This document shows, piece after piece, positions 10,601-23,456 of a stretch of DNA of 64,000 bases; positions within the stretch are counted from its first letter, which is position 1, and each line of letters begins with the position of its first letter. Position numbers and translations under genes: made by a program. The stretch is from NCBI GenBank assembly GCA_037074705.1, contig CM073592.1, positions 25,082,629-25,146,628 on the forward strand, given 5' to 3'. The notes under the pieces are model-generated. The model worked only from the letters and a program-made list of their open reading frames with translations. It did no database searches and had not been told where the DNA came from. The DNA is from Zhengitettix transpicula (Eukaryota; Arthropoda; Insecta; Orthoptera; Tetrigidae).

Positions 10601-12755
10601 AATCAGACGTGTATAGTATTTTCATCATTTATTACATATTTTAGAGCAGTGAAACGTACGTAAAAGTATATTCTGACATTGGATAAAGTTTTTCTTTGAC
10701 AATAGGGGGTGATCGTTGGAAAAAGTCTTTTTTTGACGAGTGCGAGAAATAATTCTCAATGGAATTTTTTTTTTAATTACGTTCCGTTACTAGAATAGAA
10801 ATTAGAAATATACGACACACTATTGGGAAATTTTAGTCGTAGCGCCAAGTTTTTCGTCATGTAATTACAATTTTTTTATAAGATTCAAGATCCTTATAAC
10901 TGTAAGACCCGTGGCCGTGTTTCTGACTTTTGGATGCGAATTTGCAACAAATATTAAATTATATCCATACGAAACTTATTTAATAAGTCGAATTTGTGTT
11001 TGAATTTTTGTTTTGTTAGAATATGAATGTAAATTTTGTAATAAAGAGTATTTGTATATGTTTAAAATTGTGCTAATGTCGATATAATCCCCCACGGTTG
11101 AACCCTAGAGTCTACTGAATTATTATTGGTGTGAGTGGAGTGACGTCATAAGTGACGTCATACAGAGTGAGTGTAAATGTTGGTTGTTTTTTTGGAACGT
11201 TGATAATTTGTAAATGTGGAAGGAATTGATTTGTGTTAAATAAATAGTGTCTGTGAAAATGAGATATAGTAATATTTAATTGGATTATTAGCGATTATAG
11301 TAATTCAGAAACGCTAAAAAAAATTTTTGAATTCTTAATAGTTTCACCGTATTTTTTTTAAAAAAGTTTAAGTAATGTTTTTAACACAGATTATCTTCGT
11401 TATGGAGTGACGCGTCTACTTTCATAAGCGGGTAATATACTTACCGGGACTGGTTTCTGGAGTCATCCTCTGGAATAAGAGTTGTGTCTTCTCTTTGGAT
11501 TGTTTGCTTCGAAACGTAGATTTATTTACACAGTATTTGCCCGTTATTTGGTCGTTTTCCCACACTGGAATGGAGTTGGACGTGAATATTGCCCCTCAGA
11601 TTCAGAACGAAATTTCCACCCCCCCCCCCGCCCTCTTTATAGATTATGCTCTTCGATACGCAACCTCGTAATTTGCAGACTGGAACTAGTTGTCCCCCAT
11701 CCCGATTCCATCCTTTTTTTTATTTGCAAAGGCACGGACAGCGAAACGATTGCATCCAATTTCAATTACGTCTAGTACGATTATTTCTTTCCCCTTTTCC
11801 TACTACTTCCTTTCCTATCTTTTTTTTTATCTGATCCTCTTCGCACAAAACGTGCACATTATTAATACATTGGATCAGAAAAATGAGAGAATGGGCGAAG
11901 GAAGAAGGGCATTTTAAACTGAAGGAAATAAAAAACATGGTCAACTGAGTGAATGAAAACTACCGAAGAACAGCTTACTGTCAATACAGAGGTATTCTAA
12001 TTGACAGACTGGAAGTTTGACGGACAGACAGACAGACAGGGGTGGGTGGAAACGAGAGAAGAGAAAAGTGTACCGGGGACTTCAGATTTAGATTAATTTA
12101 CGGATATCATTAGTCATACAACAAGTAAAATATATATAATATACAGACGTAATATTATAAATAATAAAATACATGTATGTTATTTCTTTAGTTAGTAATT
12201 TAAATGGAAAAATAAAACAGCCCAAAACAGCCTTTATAATTATAATTTCATAAATAACGCTACGTGTTTTTTTTTGGTATTTTCAGGCTAGTGGAAACAA
12301 GTAGCTTGTTTAAATTAAATTATACACACTGAAAGTCTCTTTTTGGATATTTTTTCAAATATATAACAGAGTCCTAAATGAATAATTAAAAAGCAGAATT
12401 GAACACGCCAATCAAAAAACTTTTAAAAATGGAATAATTTATCGCACAAATTAAAGTTAATATTTAACGTAAGACAATTCAATGCTTTACCTCCGAAAAA
12501 ATCTAAAGAAAATAGAGATTATATGGCTCGGAAAATCACTTTGGAAAATCTGGCAATTTTATTAAAATATAAATATATAAGATAGAAAATTGTGTAAAAT
12601 GTAAACTTTCCAAGTTAATCCTCATATTCGGACTAAATATAATAAGTTAGATGGAAAATAATAAGCAAGAAAATTGAGATTTAGGAAAAAGTAGAACCCC
12701 CAATTAATAAGAAAATGATGCTAACCGTAAATTTATTAGATTAAATTAAGTTGAA
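10601..12755. other. Long AT-rich stretch, no gene recognised
   Basis: It holds a pair of TGACGTCA octamers (listed separately) and a poly-C run near 11622-11632. Several short ORFs near 11480-11930 overlap on both strands without domain or splice support. Confidence 0.35.
11141..11160. promoter_or_regulatory. Two CRE-type octamers in direct succession
   Basis: TGACGTCA occurs at 11141-11148 and again at 11153-11160, a 12-bp period, in a GC-neutral patch. TGACGTCA is the full palindromic CREB/ATF site. A functional promoter is not established: no TATA box or coding exon was found beside it. Confidence 0.35.
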
Positions 12756-12993
12756 TCACATTAAAATTGAACAAAACTAATCGTGAAACACTTGGGAACA
12801 ATAAAAATAGATGAAGAATATCAGAGAAATTAAGATTAGAGCGGTAGATAAACAGGTAGTTGAGGTCGAGGAAAATTATATTAAAATTTAACAAAACTAA
12901 TCATGAAACACTTGCGAACAATAAAAATATATGAAGAATATCAGAGAAATAAAGATTAGAGCGGTAGATAAACAGATAGTAGAGGTCGAGGTG
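12756..12993. repeat. 120-bp tandem duplication
   Basis: Two adjacent units with a period of exactly 120 bp (TTAAAATT at 12761 and 12881), differing at a handful of bases. Shared blocks include ACAAAACTAATC, GAACAATAAAAATA and AGATTAGAGCGGTAGATAAA. The unit is AT-rich, has no coding potential, and is not seen elsewhere in the window. Confidence 0.85.
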
Positions 12994-15339
12994 TAAACAG
13001 ATAGATAGAAATAGCGTGGATATAAAAATAAAACTAAAACAACTCGGAAATTTAGCACAGGGAAAACATTAAATTTAAAAATATTGGACGAAGAATCAAG
13101 AGAAAATAATATTGAGAGAATAGAATTAATAAAAAGTGTGAAAGAAGAGTCTCAAGGAACCCCCAATTTACATTTATAAATCACAGGTGAACAATATTGA
13201 AATCGAAGGAAAAAACAACTAATCGATGAATATCGATAGTACGTAAATATTTAAAAATACAGAGAAGTTTAAGAGTTAGTTTTAAATATTTACCCCAAAT
13301 ACGTTAAACACAATTTTCATTAATCATGTGAGGCACAATGCAAATAATTTTTTTTAGGAGAAAATGTAATATATAGTTGTAAAATTAAATTTTCAGTACC
13401 TTATATTTCACTAGTCAAGCACACAAGTATCGATAAATTTACTTAATGTACCTTCGATATGTTTTTAGAAATATTATTCACCATTCTACGTATGATTATT
13501 GAATACTGGCAAATACGATTTGTAACAACACATTAAATATTAATTGAAACACAAATATAGTCCACGTTAAATAATTATTTTTTTAAAAAATTGGTTCCAG
13601 ACTAGAGGAAGAGAAATTCTATTGCCTCTCAAACAGACTGAGGTTTGAAGAAAGGATTACAGAGGAAGAATGGGAGAGACTTTTCCAAGTTAATCGTGGA
13701 TTTAGACCAGTATCGAATCCCATAAATTTCCCCCCGTAAAATTCAGTCGTAACGAAGAGTCGTTATTACAAGTCTTATTTCGGAAAGGGGATGAATGTAG
13801 TCACCCTGTGGCAATCACTGCCGTCTGTAAACTCGTCCGATTTATGGCAATAGAAAAACAGAAAAGAAATGGATGGAAGATTTTACGCACTTGTATCTCA
13901 GAAGGGATACGAAGTAAGCCCAATCAAATATTTTGCTATCCCAGTTGAAGCATCCTGTAATATTACACGCCTTTTTGTTTAATAAATCAGTACTTGTTCT
14001 GAGGAACGAACATTCATACAATATTGTCACACTTGATATATAATATTTTATATTTTTCTAATGGAAACTGTTGATGTGTCTAACTGTTTCTTTTTTTACG
14101 ACAGAAAGTCATTCGTTTAATCTCGTCTCTTTCTGAATGTTTTACCCTGTAAGTGCAGTGCGAGCTTCCTCTACACACCTTAAATCTATTCTTGTCATTC
14201 ACAGTGAATCTATCAGATCAATTCTTTCCTATTTAAAATATTTCTCTGTCGTGTTCTGGTTGCAATCTATAAGAATTCTTATGTGCACTACTCGTCAACA
14301 AAAAAAAAAATTGAGTGCCCCTTTCTCAATTGGAAATTTTGGTAGCTTTATTCCACTCTGATTGGCTGAGACAGAAATTAGCTCCTCCAATTACAAGGTG
14401 TCTCATGAACAACTCGTCACTCGCACATTATTCTAATATTAATTTGTCTCTCATTGTTCTTATTTTAAAGATGTGCATAGTACGGACTATTAAAAAAATG
14501 TAGAATAGATCAGCGATTTGCAACTGGACAACTAAATGAGAGCTGACTATTTAAACTCTGGATTGTAAAGCCTGTTACATCGGTCAGGTAAAACGAAAGC
14601 TTCCGACTCGTATTGAAGGCATATTTTGCTAACCTAAAACAATTATTTAAATAATCTGTTCTAACCAAACATCTTTACATAAATAATCATAAAATTGATT
14701 GGATTAATATAAAAATCTTAGATGGAAAAATCAATTATTATCGACCTTTTAATGATCTAATAACAATTCAATTTATCTAAAAACAGATACACAAAATATA
14801 AATTTCATTTATGAGCCGGTATTATTATGACTTATAGTACGCTTGCAATCTTCAATGCTTAAATTTTATTTGTTTTTTTTTAAAAAATTCAGTTACAACA
14901 ATTACGCTTTGTGAAGTGTTTTCTCTCATTTCAGCCATGGAAGTTGATGGACGGTGTCTAATTTTTTGGTTAGTTAAATTGTTTTATTAAACTTTTAACC
15001 ATATTTAAATTTTTCCTTTAATAATATAAATAACCATATTACACTTAATTGATTAATTTGATTTTCTTTAAAATGATATTTCAAAAGTAATTTTTTAGAC
15101 AATTCTCAAGAGGTCTCTAAACAAAGGGAAGAAGAAATTTTAATGCTTATAAATAAATTCTGACTTTTGTCCATTTTCCACGAATTATATTTAAATCTGA
15201 AGCATCCCATTTTTCCGATAGCTGAATGGTTTAAGGCAGCCCGAAAGCAGGCCATTTAGTCTCACTATGAAAGTATTTATTTTCTCAGTGAAACATAAAC
15301 GAAGGAAAATTATTTTTGTCAAAGGCACGTGAGCTGTGA
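12994..15339. other. Long AT-rich stretch, nothing firmly recognised
   Basis: A weak tRNA D-arm-like TAGCTGAATGGTTTAAGGCA near 15220 has no matching B box. Short ORFs in 13842-14503 have no domain similarity that I can see. Confidence 0.35.
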
Positions 15340-15355
15340 TATTAACGGGAAATAT

Positions 15356-15887
15356 ATATATATTTTAAGCCAACAGGCTACATGAGGGTAATCCACGTTG
15401 GGCAACTTCCCTTTAATAGCATAGGAAGGTATTTGAAAGGGGGAACGCGGAAGGGTAGAGGAAGGCAGCCAAGGGTTAACTAGGGCCCCCGGGCTATGGT
15501 TTAAGGATCCTACCCGGCATTCGCCTAAAGAAATGCAGGGAAAACCCTAGGAAAACCTGCATGGGGTAGGTCGGGCATTGGGTACTTGTCCCACGCCCTT
15601 CCGATAGCGGGAGAGGAGTTTGCTGTGGGGACGCAGCATTCCCTTCTCCGTGCCTCGACCTGTTTAGGAGGCAGCTGGCCGACTATTCCAATGGGAATAG
15701 CGGACAACTCTTACCGTATGCCCAAGGTCTGTGACCCCGGAACATACACCTCTCAAAACAGGCCGAGGTGCCTCGGCTTGTGGGAACCTTAGTTCAAAAA
15801 ATGAGAGGAAAAGGCATCCCCAAATGTAGCCCCTTCGTATCTCTCCTACAAGGTTCTGCCTGCGAGAGAATAGCCCTCGCAGGTGTG
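15356..15887 (-). mobile_element. SINE-like family A, copy 6, with 16-bp target duplication
   Basis: The cleanest insertion in the window. A perfect 16-bp direct repeat, TATTAACGGGAAATAT, flanks it at 15340-15355 and 15888-15903. The element, on the minus strand, begins with a CCTGCGAGGG..CTCTCGCAGG hairpin and ends after the conserved tail, where GTTGCCCT has become GTTGGCTT before the A-rich end. Only one 5' hairpin is present, against two in copies 2 and 17, so hairpin number varies at the 5' end. Confidence 0.9.
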
Positions 15888-15903
15888 TATTAACGGGAAA
15901 TAT

Positions 15904-17059
15904 TAAAGTGACCTACTTTTGATTCTGTTGCAACTGAAACCGACAGAAAGGGATTTTATCAATAACCTTTGTTATTATGGAACCATATAAATGATTTGAA
16001 ATGTTAAGTGAAATATCGAGAAAGCCTCGCGATCGATACATGATAATATTTTAATATTTCACAGGAAGCGTGTGTCGAAGGATACTCGTAGTTTAGTTGG
16101 GCTGTTAATCTCTCGCCCAATAGGCAATTACCTCGGCAGCCACCAAATTTATGAATATAAGCTGCTGAAGGCTTCTATTCAGCTGCCTCTAAAATACCAC
16201 CCTCCATTATAATACGTCGCAAAACACCCCCCTCGGTGCAGTGCTGATACATCAGGAGCAGGGGTGGGAACCAGTAAACAGACACTTATAATGGTGCTGT
16301 GAGGGCTATATTATTAATACATACAGATTTAATGTCTGATTCAACTAATAATAATATTAAAAAAATAATTAATACGTCCTCGGTTTCCAGAAAAATTTAA
16401 TATGACAAACAAATAAACAGAAATAATGAAAACATAGTTGGACATTGCGAAGCTACTTTTCGTCTTTCTCTAATAGCATACAATGATAAGTAAACCAAAG
16501 ATATAAAACAAAGGATGTATACTGAAATACCAAATAACTTAAAATAAGACATCCTACAATTTTCGGTGTCATGTTCAATATTGGCAGTGTTTAAATGAAT
16601 TGTAATTAATAAAATATATTTAATCATTCGTTTACCAAAATGAGGTTCCCCGTCTAATATACTGGCGTCTTAAAAAATTAAATTTGTGTTTGTATTTATA
16701 ACAGTGTTTACTAATAGATTTTCTGGCTGTATGATTGAATTTGTGTTCTTTAATTCTCGTAATCAATGTCCTTTCGGTTTGGCCGATGTAACATGAACTA
16801 CATTTAATTTTAGAAAATATTGGTAGGGGATCTTTATGTAGTTTAATAAAACTAGAATAACAGGTTGTTTACATATTATTACTCTGTTGGTAAGTTTTCG
16901 TAAATGTAGGGAAATGAAATAGCCTTCAATTAGATAAATTTTGGTGTGGGTAAAAAATATAGAAGACAACTTTCAAATATATCTATTAGAATATATGGAA
17001 AGTTACTTAAATTTCCAAGTAAATTTTTAATTCTAGATGAAAATTATTGGTAAATAAAT
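15904..17059. other. AT-rich stretch, nothing recognised
   Basis: A GC-richer patch at 16080-16270 contains no ORF or repeat that I recognise. Confidence 0.3.
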
Positions 17060-17154
17060 CAATAAACAATTCAGGAATATATTAATTGAAAGCTTTCATA
17101 AACCTCAAGCTATAAAGTCCATGGTTAAATTGAGTAAAAGTATCACGTTTTAAA

Positions 17155-17395
17155 ATGTCGACGTGACATGAATCGAACCCGGGACGTCCTGCGTACCTGG
17201 CTCACGCTCCAAGCACTGACCTATCCCTGTCGACTCCAGATCTCGTGCGAAAAAAAAAATTGTAGGTGAGCCTGCAGCAGGTCTAATGAATGGTGGAATT
17301 TCGCACCGTTCCTGGAGTCGACAGGGATAGGTCAGTGGGTTAGAGCGGCCGCTCGGTAAGAGGAAGGTTACGGGTGACATTTTTCCATCCTGATA
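17155..17395. mobile_element. Inverted pair of tRNA-derived SINE segments (family D, copies 2 and 3)
   Basis: The left half on the minus strand has the leader CTGGAGTCGACAGGGATAG, an A box TAGGTCAGTGC (17223-17213) and a perfect B-box core GGTTCGATTC (17179-17170). The right half on the plus strand repeats the leader and A box (TAGGTCAGTGG, 17328-17338) but its B-box region is degraded. The two halves face each other around a short spacer with an A run. The left half is the best tRNA-like promoter in the window, but the context is a repeat, not a tRNA gene. Confidence 0.65.
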
Positions 17396-18689
17396 CTTTA
17401 ATTTAATTAAATGAATAAATTTATAATACAATTTAACACTAATTTATTATATCACCACGCCGCCGATAATAAAAATACAACAAAGCAGTAAACACAACAA
17501 CGAAAATAAATAAATGAGAAAGAAAGACGACACACACAAACTTATGAAAAGTATTCCGATAATATATTTATAATAAATTACAAAATAATGAATATAAAAA
17601 AAGAAGAATAAGCATATAAAATAGACAATTTCAAAATGAGAAATACGGAGAAAACATTATTGAAAATTAATCTCGTAGATGAGAGAATAATTTGTGCATA
17701 TTACCCTATTTTAATTTTTAATTGAACATTAAAAATTTTCACTCTAGGATCTGCTCTTAAATGGTCGACATTAAAATCGATAAGGTCACTTTAAATGTTC
17801 AAAGATACACGAATTCCTTGAATAGAATCTTTGACCTCTTACTTTATGATCAAGTTCTTTGGACCATTATATGTCATCATATTCTTTTGAGATTGTACTT
17901 GAGAAGGTCTCCTCATTGACGTAAGTTTGCTGGTTTCTTGATCATTTTCTCGTGTTTTCTTTTATTTAACATGCTACTAGTTTTATTATTTTTACTGACG
18001 TCATAAAATATATTTTTCTGACCGATCTGAATACCAAGCCGGCGAACGTAATTGTCAGGTATCGTCAGGCCTATCCTCCTCCGTAACTCGCTCTACGTGT
18101 GTGTGAATGAGGACGAGGACTTTAGGAGTTTGCCGCAGCGGAACTCGAAGTTTGCGAGTGATTTGTGTGGTGGCACGTGCACAGCGCTTATATTGGCTGA
18201 CAACTCACAATGCGGACGATGGTGGTCCTCAGGCTAGACGAGGAAATAAACCCACATGTGCAACGAAACAATAAACACTATGTGAGTTCTTCGACACTTT
18301 TATACAGGGGAAAAAAAACAGTCAACCCTTCACAGAACCTAAAAAAAATTATTTATTCACTTTCAGTTCTCTTCATAATTGCCTTAGTTTGATAGTCAGC
18401 TACACACAGTACTTTTCTGATGTATTGCGCTGCCGTATAAAGCCTTCTGGAGTGGCAGAAGTATGGTGGTCGAAGACGTGGGAGATTTATCGTTGTTTGG
18501 AAAATTTAGTTACAGACGTACTACCTACAGAAGCAGTTTATCGACCAATCGCCTTCTTTCTACACCACTCTTCAGTCCTTATTTCCACAACTGGCCAACC
18601 ATCGTTCATTTATAGGACCGTCATCTATTTTCGTTACCACATATATATATGACGGAAGGTTAACAAGTACTTATCACAATGAAGAAAAA
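17396..18689. other. AT-rich stretch with GC-richer island
   Basis: The 18030-18240 part is GC-richer and open in one frame, but there is no ATG at its start, no recognised domain and no clear splice pair. A TGACGTCA octamer lies at 17996-18003. Confidence 0.3.
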
Positions 18690-19560
18690 ATTTTATTTGG
18701 GTCCGATTCAATTTTTATTTGTCAAATGTAATCATCAGTGTGAAAAGGCGTTTCTTCACCATCTTCTGGTCGTTGAAAAAAGTCTTTTTTTCGGAAGGTC
18801 CACGAAAATTGGCATTTTTTTTGGTAATACTATCTTCGTTCGACGTCATGGCTTTTCATTGGAAGCCATTTATTCAGGCTGTGAAATAGAAAAAAAAAGT
18901 TTCTGGAGGGGGCAAAATACAATGGATACTGCTGGTGAGGCTACAGTTGGAGCTTTAATTTCTGGACAGGTCCACTCTATTTTTGGCCAAATTGTTGACG
19001 TTATCTATTTTGTTCCATGGTTCAAGAGGTCCAATGACGGCGCGTAACAGTCTCCAGTTATTTCTTAATAGTTGATCCATCTAGGTGGGGGGGGGGGGGG
19101 GGAACATGTACGTCAACTTCCCTGGTTGATTTCACAGTCTTCAACATGTTTGGAGGTAACCCGCCTCTAGTAACCCACTGTTTCTGGGTAACTTTGGGCT
19201 TTGGAGTACAGTGGTGGATCCACGTTTCGACAAGAGTTACGTGTCGACTTAGAAACTCGTCAGGAGTTTGGACTCTAAGGTTCCAAACACGTCACTGAAT
19301 TGACCACACACCATTGTGAGCGAACTCGATATTCACTTTGAAGATAATTTTATGGTACACATGCAAAAATTTGAAAAAACCGCTCACCCAGGGGATGTGC
19401 ATGTGGACTCGTCGATCACTTAACGTCCAATTGTGAATGTTGTCCAACGAACGATGCTCATCAATTTCTGGTGTCTAAACTCATTTAACTTTAATATAAA
19501 TGATGGTGGATGAACTTCATCCAACTCGGTTTTGATTTATTGATGGCTGCAAATATTATT
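18690..19560 (-). pseudogene. Decayed mariner-family transposase
   Basis: Minus-strand translation in shifting frames shows mariner landmarks in the right order. ETWIHHCTP (near 19229-19203) matches the DETWIHHYTP motif. It is followed by a KQWV-like and PPNMLKTVKS segment (19170-19130), an APS and FF..F block where PYSPDLAPSDYFLF is expected (18885-18935), and a SNEDSIT and DLPKKRLF segment (18785-18850) near the C terminus. Mariner transposases cut and paste DNA through a DD34D triad. Here the first catalytic Asp position reads Val (GTC). Frameshifts, stops and a 16-nt C run (G on plus, 19087-19102) also break it. It is therefore inactive. Terminal inverted repeats were not found. Confidence 0.7.
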
Positions 19561-19694
19561 TTCGCATGGCTTCAAAATAACCCAAAGTGTTTGCTTTGAC
19601 CTAGACCACTCAACGGTTGTGGCTGAATTTTTTTTTAAAACTGTAAGGTAATGTCAGAAACGAAATTAATTTAGATTCTTGCCTAACGGAAGAT

Positions 19695-20310
19695 TCCTCT
19701 ACCCTTCCGCATCCCCCCTTTCAAATCCCTTCCTATGCTCTTAAAGGGGAGTTGCCCAATGTGGATCACCCTCATGTAGCCTGTAGAGAATTCTCTCGCA
19801 GGCAGAACCTTTTAGGAGAGATACGAAGGGGCTACCTTTGGGTATGCCTTTTCCTCTCCGGTTTTGAACTAAGGCTCCCACAAGCCGAGGCACCTCGGCC
19901 TGTTTTGAGAGGTGTATGTTCCGGGGTCACAGACCTTGGGCATACGGTAAGAGTTGTTCGCTATTCCCATTGGAATATTCGGCCAGCTGCCTCCTAAACT
20001 GGTCGAGTCACGGAGAAGGGAATGCTGCGTCCCCACAGAAAACTCCTCTCCCGCTATCGGAACGGCGAGGGACAAGTACCCAATGCCCGACCTACTTGAT
20101 GCAGGTTTTTCTAGGGTTTTCCCTGCATTTCTTTAGGCGAATGCCTGTTAGGATCCTTAAAATGTAGCCCGGGGGCCCTAGTAAACCCTTGGCTACCTTC
20201 CTGTAGCCTTCCGCATCCCCCCTTTCAAATCCCTTTCTATGCTATTAAAGGGGAGTTGCCCAATGTGGATCACACTCATGTAGCCTGTTGCCCTAAAAAA
20301 AAGAAAGAAA
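19695..20310 (+). mobile_element. SINE-like family A, copy 7: tail fragment fused to a nearly complete copy
   Basis: A tail-only fragment (19695-19784, CTCTACCCTTCC to GTAGCCTGT) runs straight into AGAGAATTCTCTCGCAGG, the 5' hairpin of a nearly complete copy (19785-20300), which ends GTTGCCCT and an A-rich tail. The arrangement is head to tail, like copy 4. Inner marks include CGAGTCACGG in place of CGAGGCACGG. Confidence 0.8.
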
Positions 20311-21404
20311 CCGTCCGTGGTGCTAGCACTTTAATATTGGGATGAGTGGTTGGAGCAGTTTTCTTCGCATCTTTCGTGCTTCTAACGCCATTCCGCTTCA
20401 TTAAACAGATATCGCTCAGGTCGATACAGTCCGCCTTTTGTCGATGCTAGTTGGCCGTTCCGCCACAACGGTCATAGGACCTCACTCATGGAGACTTAAG
20501 CAGATTAAAGGGACCATCATATTTCCCCCCAGTAATGTATATTTGCTAAAAAGGTAAACGATACACCACAGCAAGAGTAACTATAACGACTGATGCTGTT
20601 CACGAAGAAGTTACGTAACCTCTCATTTGTTTAGAAAATATAATGATTTAGTTTCATCAGGAGTGCCTGACCAGAAAAAATGTTTGTACTCAGTTTAGTA
20701 ATGTTTTCCTTTATTGCCGATCAGTCTATCCTACCAGAGTCCCCAATTTTAAATGGCGCATGTTAACATTTTACTTCCTTCGAACGGTTTCTTTTCCGCT
20801 TGCCTGCGAATTTGAAAGCTCCATTTCCATCATGTTTCGCTAGCAATTTGGTAGAAGCTGGATGGATGAACTCGCGTCTACTACAGGCGGCTCAAAATTA
20901 AAGAGCAACGACTGGTGGTTTCGTGTCGAGAGAAAAAGCAATTTGTCTCGCCTTCACGTACACACACACACACACTAGTGAGTCGCCAGTCGCAAAGAGG
21001 AATATAGGCGTAGAGGATGTTGCAGTGGAAACACAGCGTACACATGAATATTCGTACACATTAAATACGTAGCTGCTTGTATTATGCTTTTTAACCAGCT
21101 TCATAATATTCTGTTTCATTCTGGTAGCCTTTATTCCTCATCTTGCTTTCAAAATGAAGACATATTTTGAAGAAAAAGCATGCTTGATCAGGCAAATTTA
21201 TATAGCGGTATAATTAAAATCCTTCCCTCTTCAGTTCATTTTTATTAAGATTACGAATAATCTATGTTTTTAGTGCCTAAATTTTAACGAGAAAAACCAC
21301 AACTGAAGTTTGGAATCTTTTCAATCTACTCCAGAGTAAACAAACCCCAAATAGTAAAGTCAAAACAGCCATAAAATTTAAATTTAATTAATTTATAAAT
21401 GTAA
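20311..21404. other. Unassigned stretch with a (CA)n run
   Basis: A (CA)n run lies at about 20958-20974. The 20320-20520 part is GC-richer without recognisable coding features. Confidence 0.3.
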
Positions 21405-21660
21405 CACAGTCTTTTAAGGTCAGAAAATAATTTGTAATTAAATAATACAACGTTTTGTTGCTATTTCTGACCTCTTCAGGTATATGAAGTATTACACTAT
21501 AAAACAAACATAATATAATATTTAAAATAAAATTTAGGTGGACTTACAAATTTTTATAGTTTGTGACTGCCGCGGCCGAAGTGCACAAATGGCGCCGAAA
21601 CGTTGTATTATTAAATTATAAATAATTTTCTGACTTGAAAAAATCCTAAATGGCCAGATA
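21405..21660. repeat. Hammerhead-like foldback element (family B)
   Basis: The arms are inverted copies: a TTTTAAGGTCAGAAAATAA block followed by AATAATACAACG on the left, and its reverse complement on the right. The left core on the minus strand keeps CTGAAGA (21479-21473) but has AAAAC in place of GAAAC. The right core keeps GAAAC (21597-21601) and GTTGTA but its first half is CTGCCGC. Both look inactivated. Confidence 0.55.
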
Positions 21661-23456
21661 TATATCTTTATTAATTTTAATTCAACAACATGTCTCTGTC
21701 CGGATGTGGACCATAGTCAAGTTTACAATAAAGATTATAGACATACTTTTACAAAGATATTCGTTGATAGACAAAGACTATAAAAATAAGAACAAATTAT
21801 AAAATTTTTGAAAGAATACAAACTATAGAATAAATTATTGTAATTATTACATAATAAGTAAGAGTCGATTTGATTGGTCAAGATAAATTATCTGTCATTA
21901 CCAATCACAATGTAGACACCAACCATAATTTCATCTGGGATAATTACGAAATTTTAGTCAAGACAGAAATTGTAGTTTCTGAAATGAAAATTTATTAAAC
22001 TCAGTACGAATTCTTTTAACTTCAAAACTGATACTGATTTACTAAGTAATATTTATAATATGACTTAATTAAATTACCTATATTTTTTTACAGACTTTTA
22101 AATTACTTAATTGTTATTTGGTATAAATTTGTTATGATAATTCTTTAAATACATTAAGTAACATTTATTATGAAATTGTAAGAATGTTGAAAAATTATGA
22201 TTTGACTTTAAATATTATATTATTTTACACTTTACGAAAGACCTAACGTGATATTTTCTTGTTGAATAACTTATTTTAAATGTCTGGGAAAAAGTTCGTT
22301 CATTTATTTAATTTACATTATTAATAAAATATATTCTAAAATTAAAATATATCTATATAATATTTTAATTCATAACGTGTAATTTTAAGAAGTTTTATGC
22401 TATTTTACTTTGTATAATCTTTGACTATCCACTAATACATCTGTACAATATGAGAGTTGTCATTCGGAAAGGAACATGATGCCAAATGAAATTAATTAAA
22501 ATTATAAACTCTTTGTCTTTATTTGGGCCTTATTAATTCTTTAAATTCCGTATATACGGATTTGTATCTCTATCCTTTTAAAAAAAACAAAGTCACGTGG
22601 AAATTGCCATAGAATTTCGGCAATATTTGTAGGTAATAAAAGTCTCTGATACTAAAAGTTCTGCAAGTCATATAATATTTAAGAAGGTTTCAGTAAATGA
22701 GGAAAAGGTCTCGTAAACGGGGAGGTAAAATTATTTCCAGAGGGCTGAAAGATTAAGTTATGGAGGTCTAGTTTACGAGCGAACTGTTCGCTAATTTAAT
22801 TACCACTTCGCATATGAGTCGCACGAGCCAGAAATTGAGGCATGGAATTGAAGCTAACAAGGGAAGTTAATTTGCTTTTAACTCGGAGGGATGGAGTCAG
22901 TTTCACAAATCCTCAATTATAAATACGACACATGGGGGGGAAAAAAAATTCGAGAAAGAATTCGAGCTTGAATAACGTCAATTTGATTTGCTGTTATAAA
23001 TTCTACGTGAAGTCCGAATGAACCCCATTCTTTTTTTTTATGAAGCTACAGGTGCTTGATAAATTGTGCTGCTGTATCATTTAATCTTACCTCTTGCACA
23101 CAAACACACACACACTCACTCACATTAATTTATTAAAGTCCACATTCTATGTTCTCCAGTTATTTAGCCTCCGTTACTTTTAATTTGATATAATAATTTT
23201 TATTAATCAGATGTATTTAATGACCTTTTTTTAAACATTTTTAATTAATAACACAACAAAGTTTCTGTATCTATTTCATCCTGTTAGTCTGACTGAAAAG
23301 AAAGGCTCGTCAGAAGTTACAAACGGTTCCCTCAGTCTGGCTCTGACTTTTACTAGTTTGGGTTTCAAGACTACCAGAACATAAAAAATTATGTAACTAA
23401 AGATGCCCAAGAAGAGAATAAATGAGAGATTTATTGATTTATAATAATAAAAGACA
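21661..23456. other. Long AT-rich stretch, nothing recognised
   Basis: There is no gene, RNA or family member that I can support. A short CA-rich microsatellite lies near 23098-23120. A mutated family B-like CAGAAACTTTGTTGTG sits on the minus strand near 23255. Confidence 0.3.

Noticed and set aside
15220..15245. tRNA-like D-arm sequence TAGCTGAATGGTTTAAGGCA
   Set aside because: No B box or acceptor stem follows at the expected distance.
18052..18237. 61-codon open frame in a GC-richer island
   Set aside because: It lacks an ATG start, splice support and any recognised domain.
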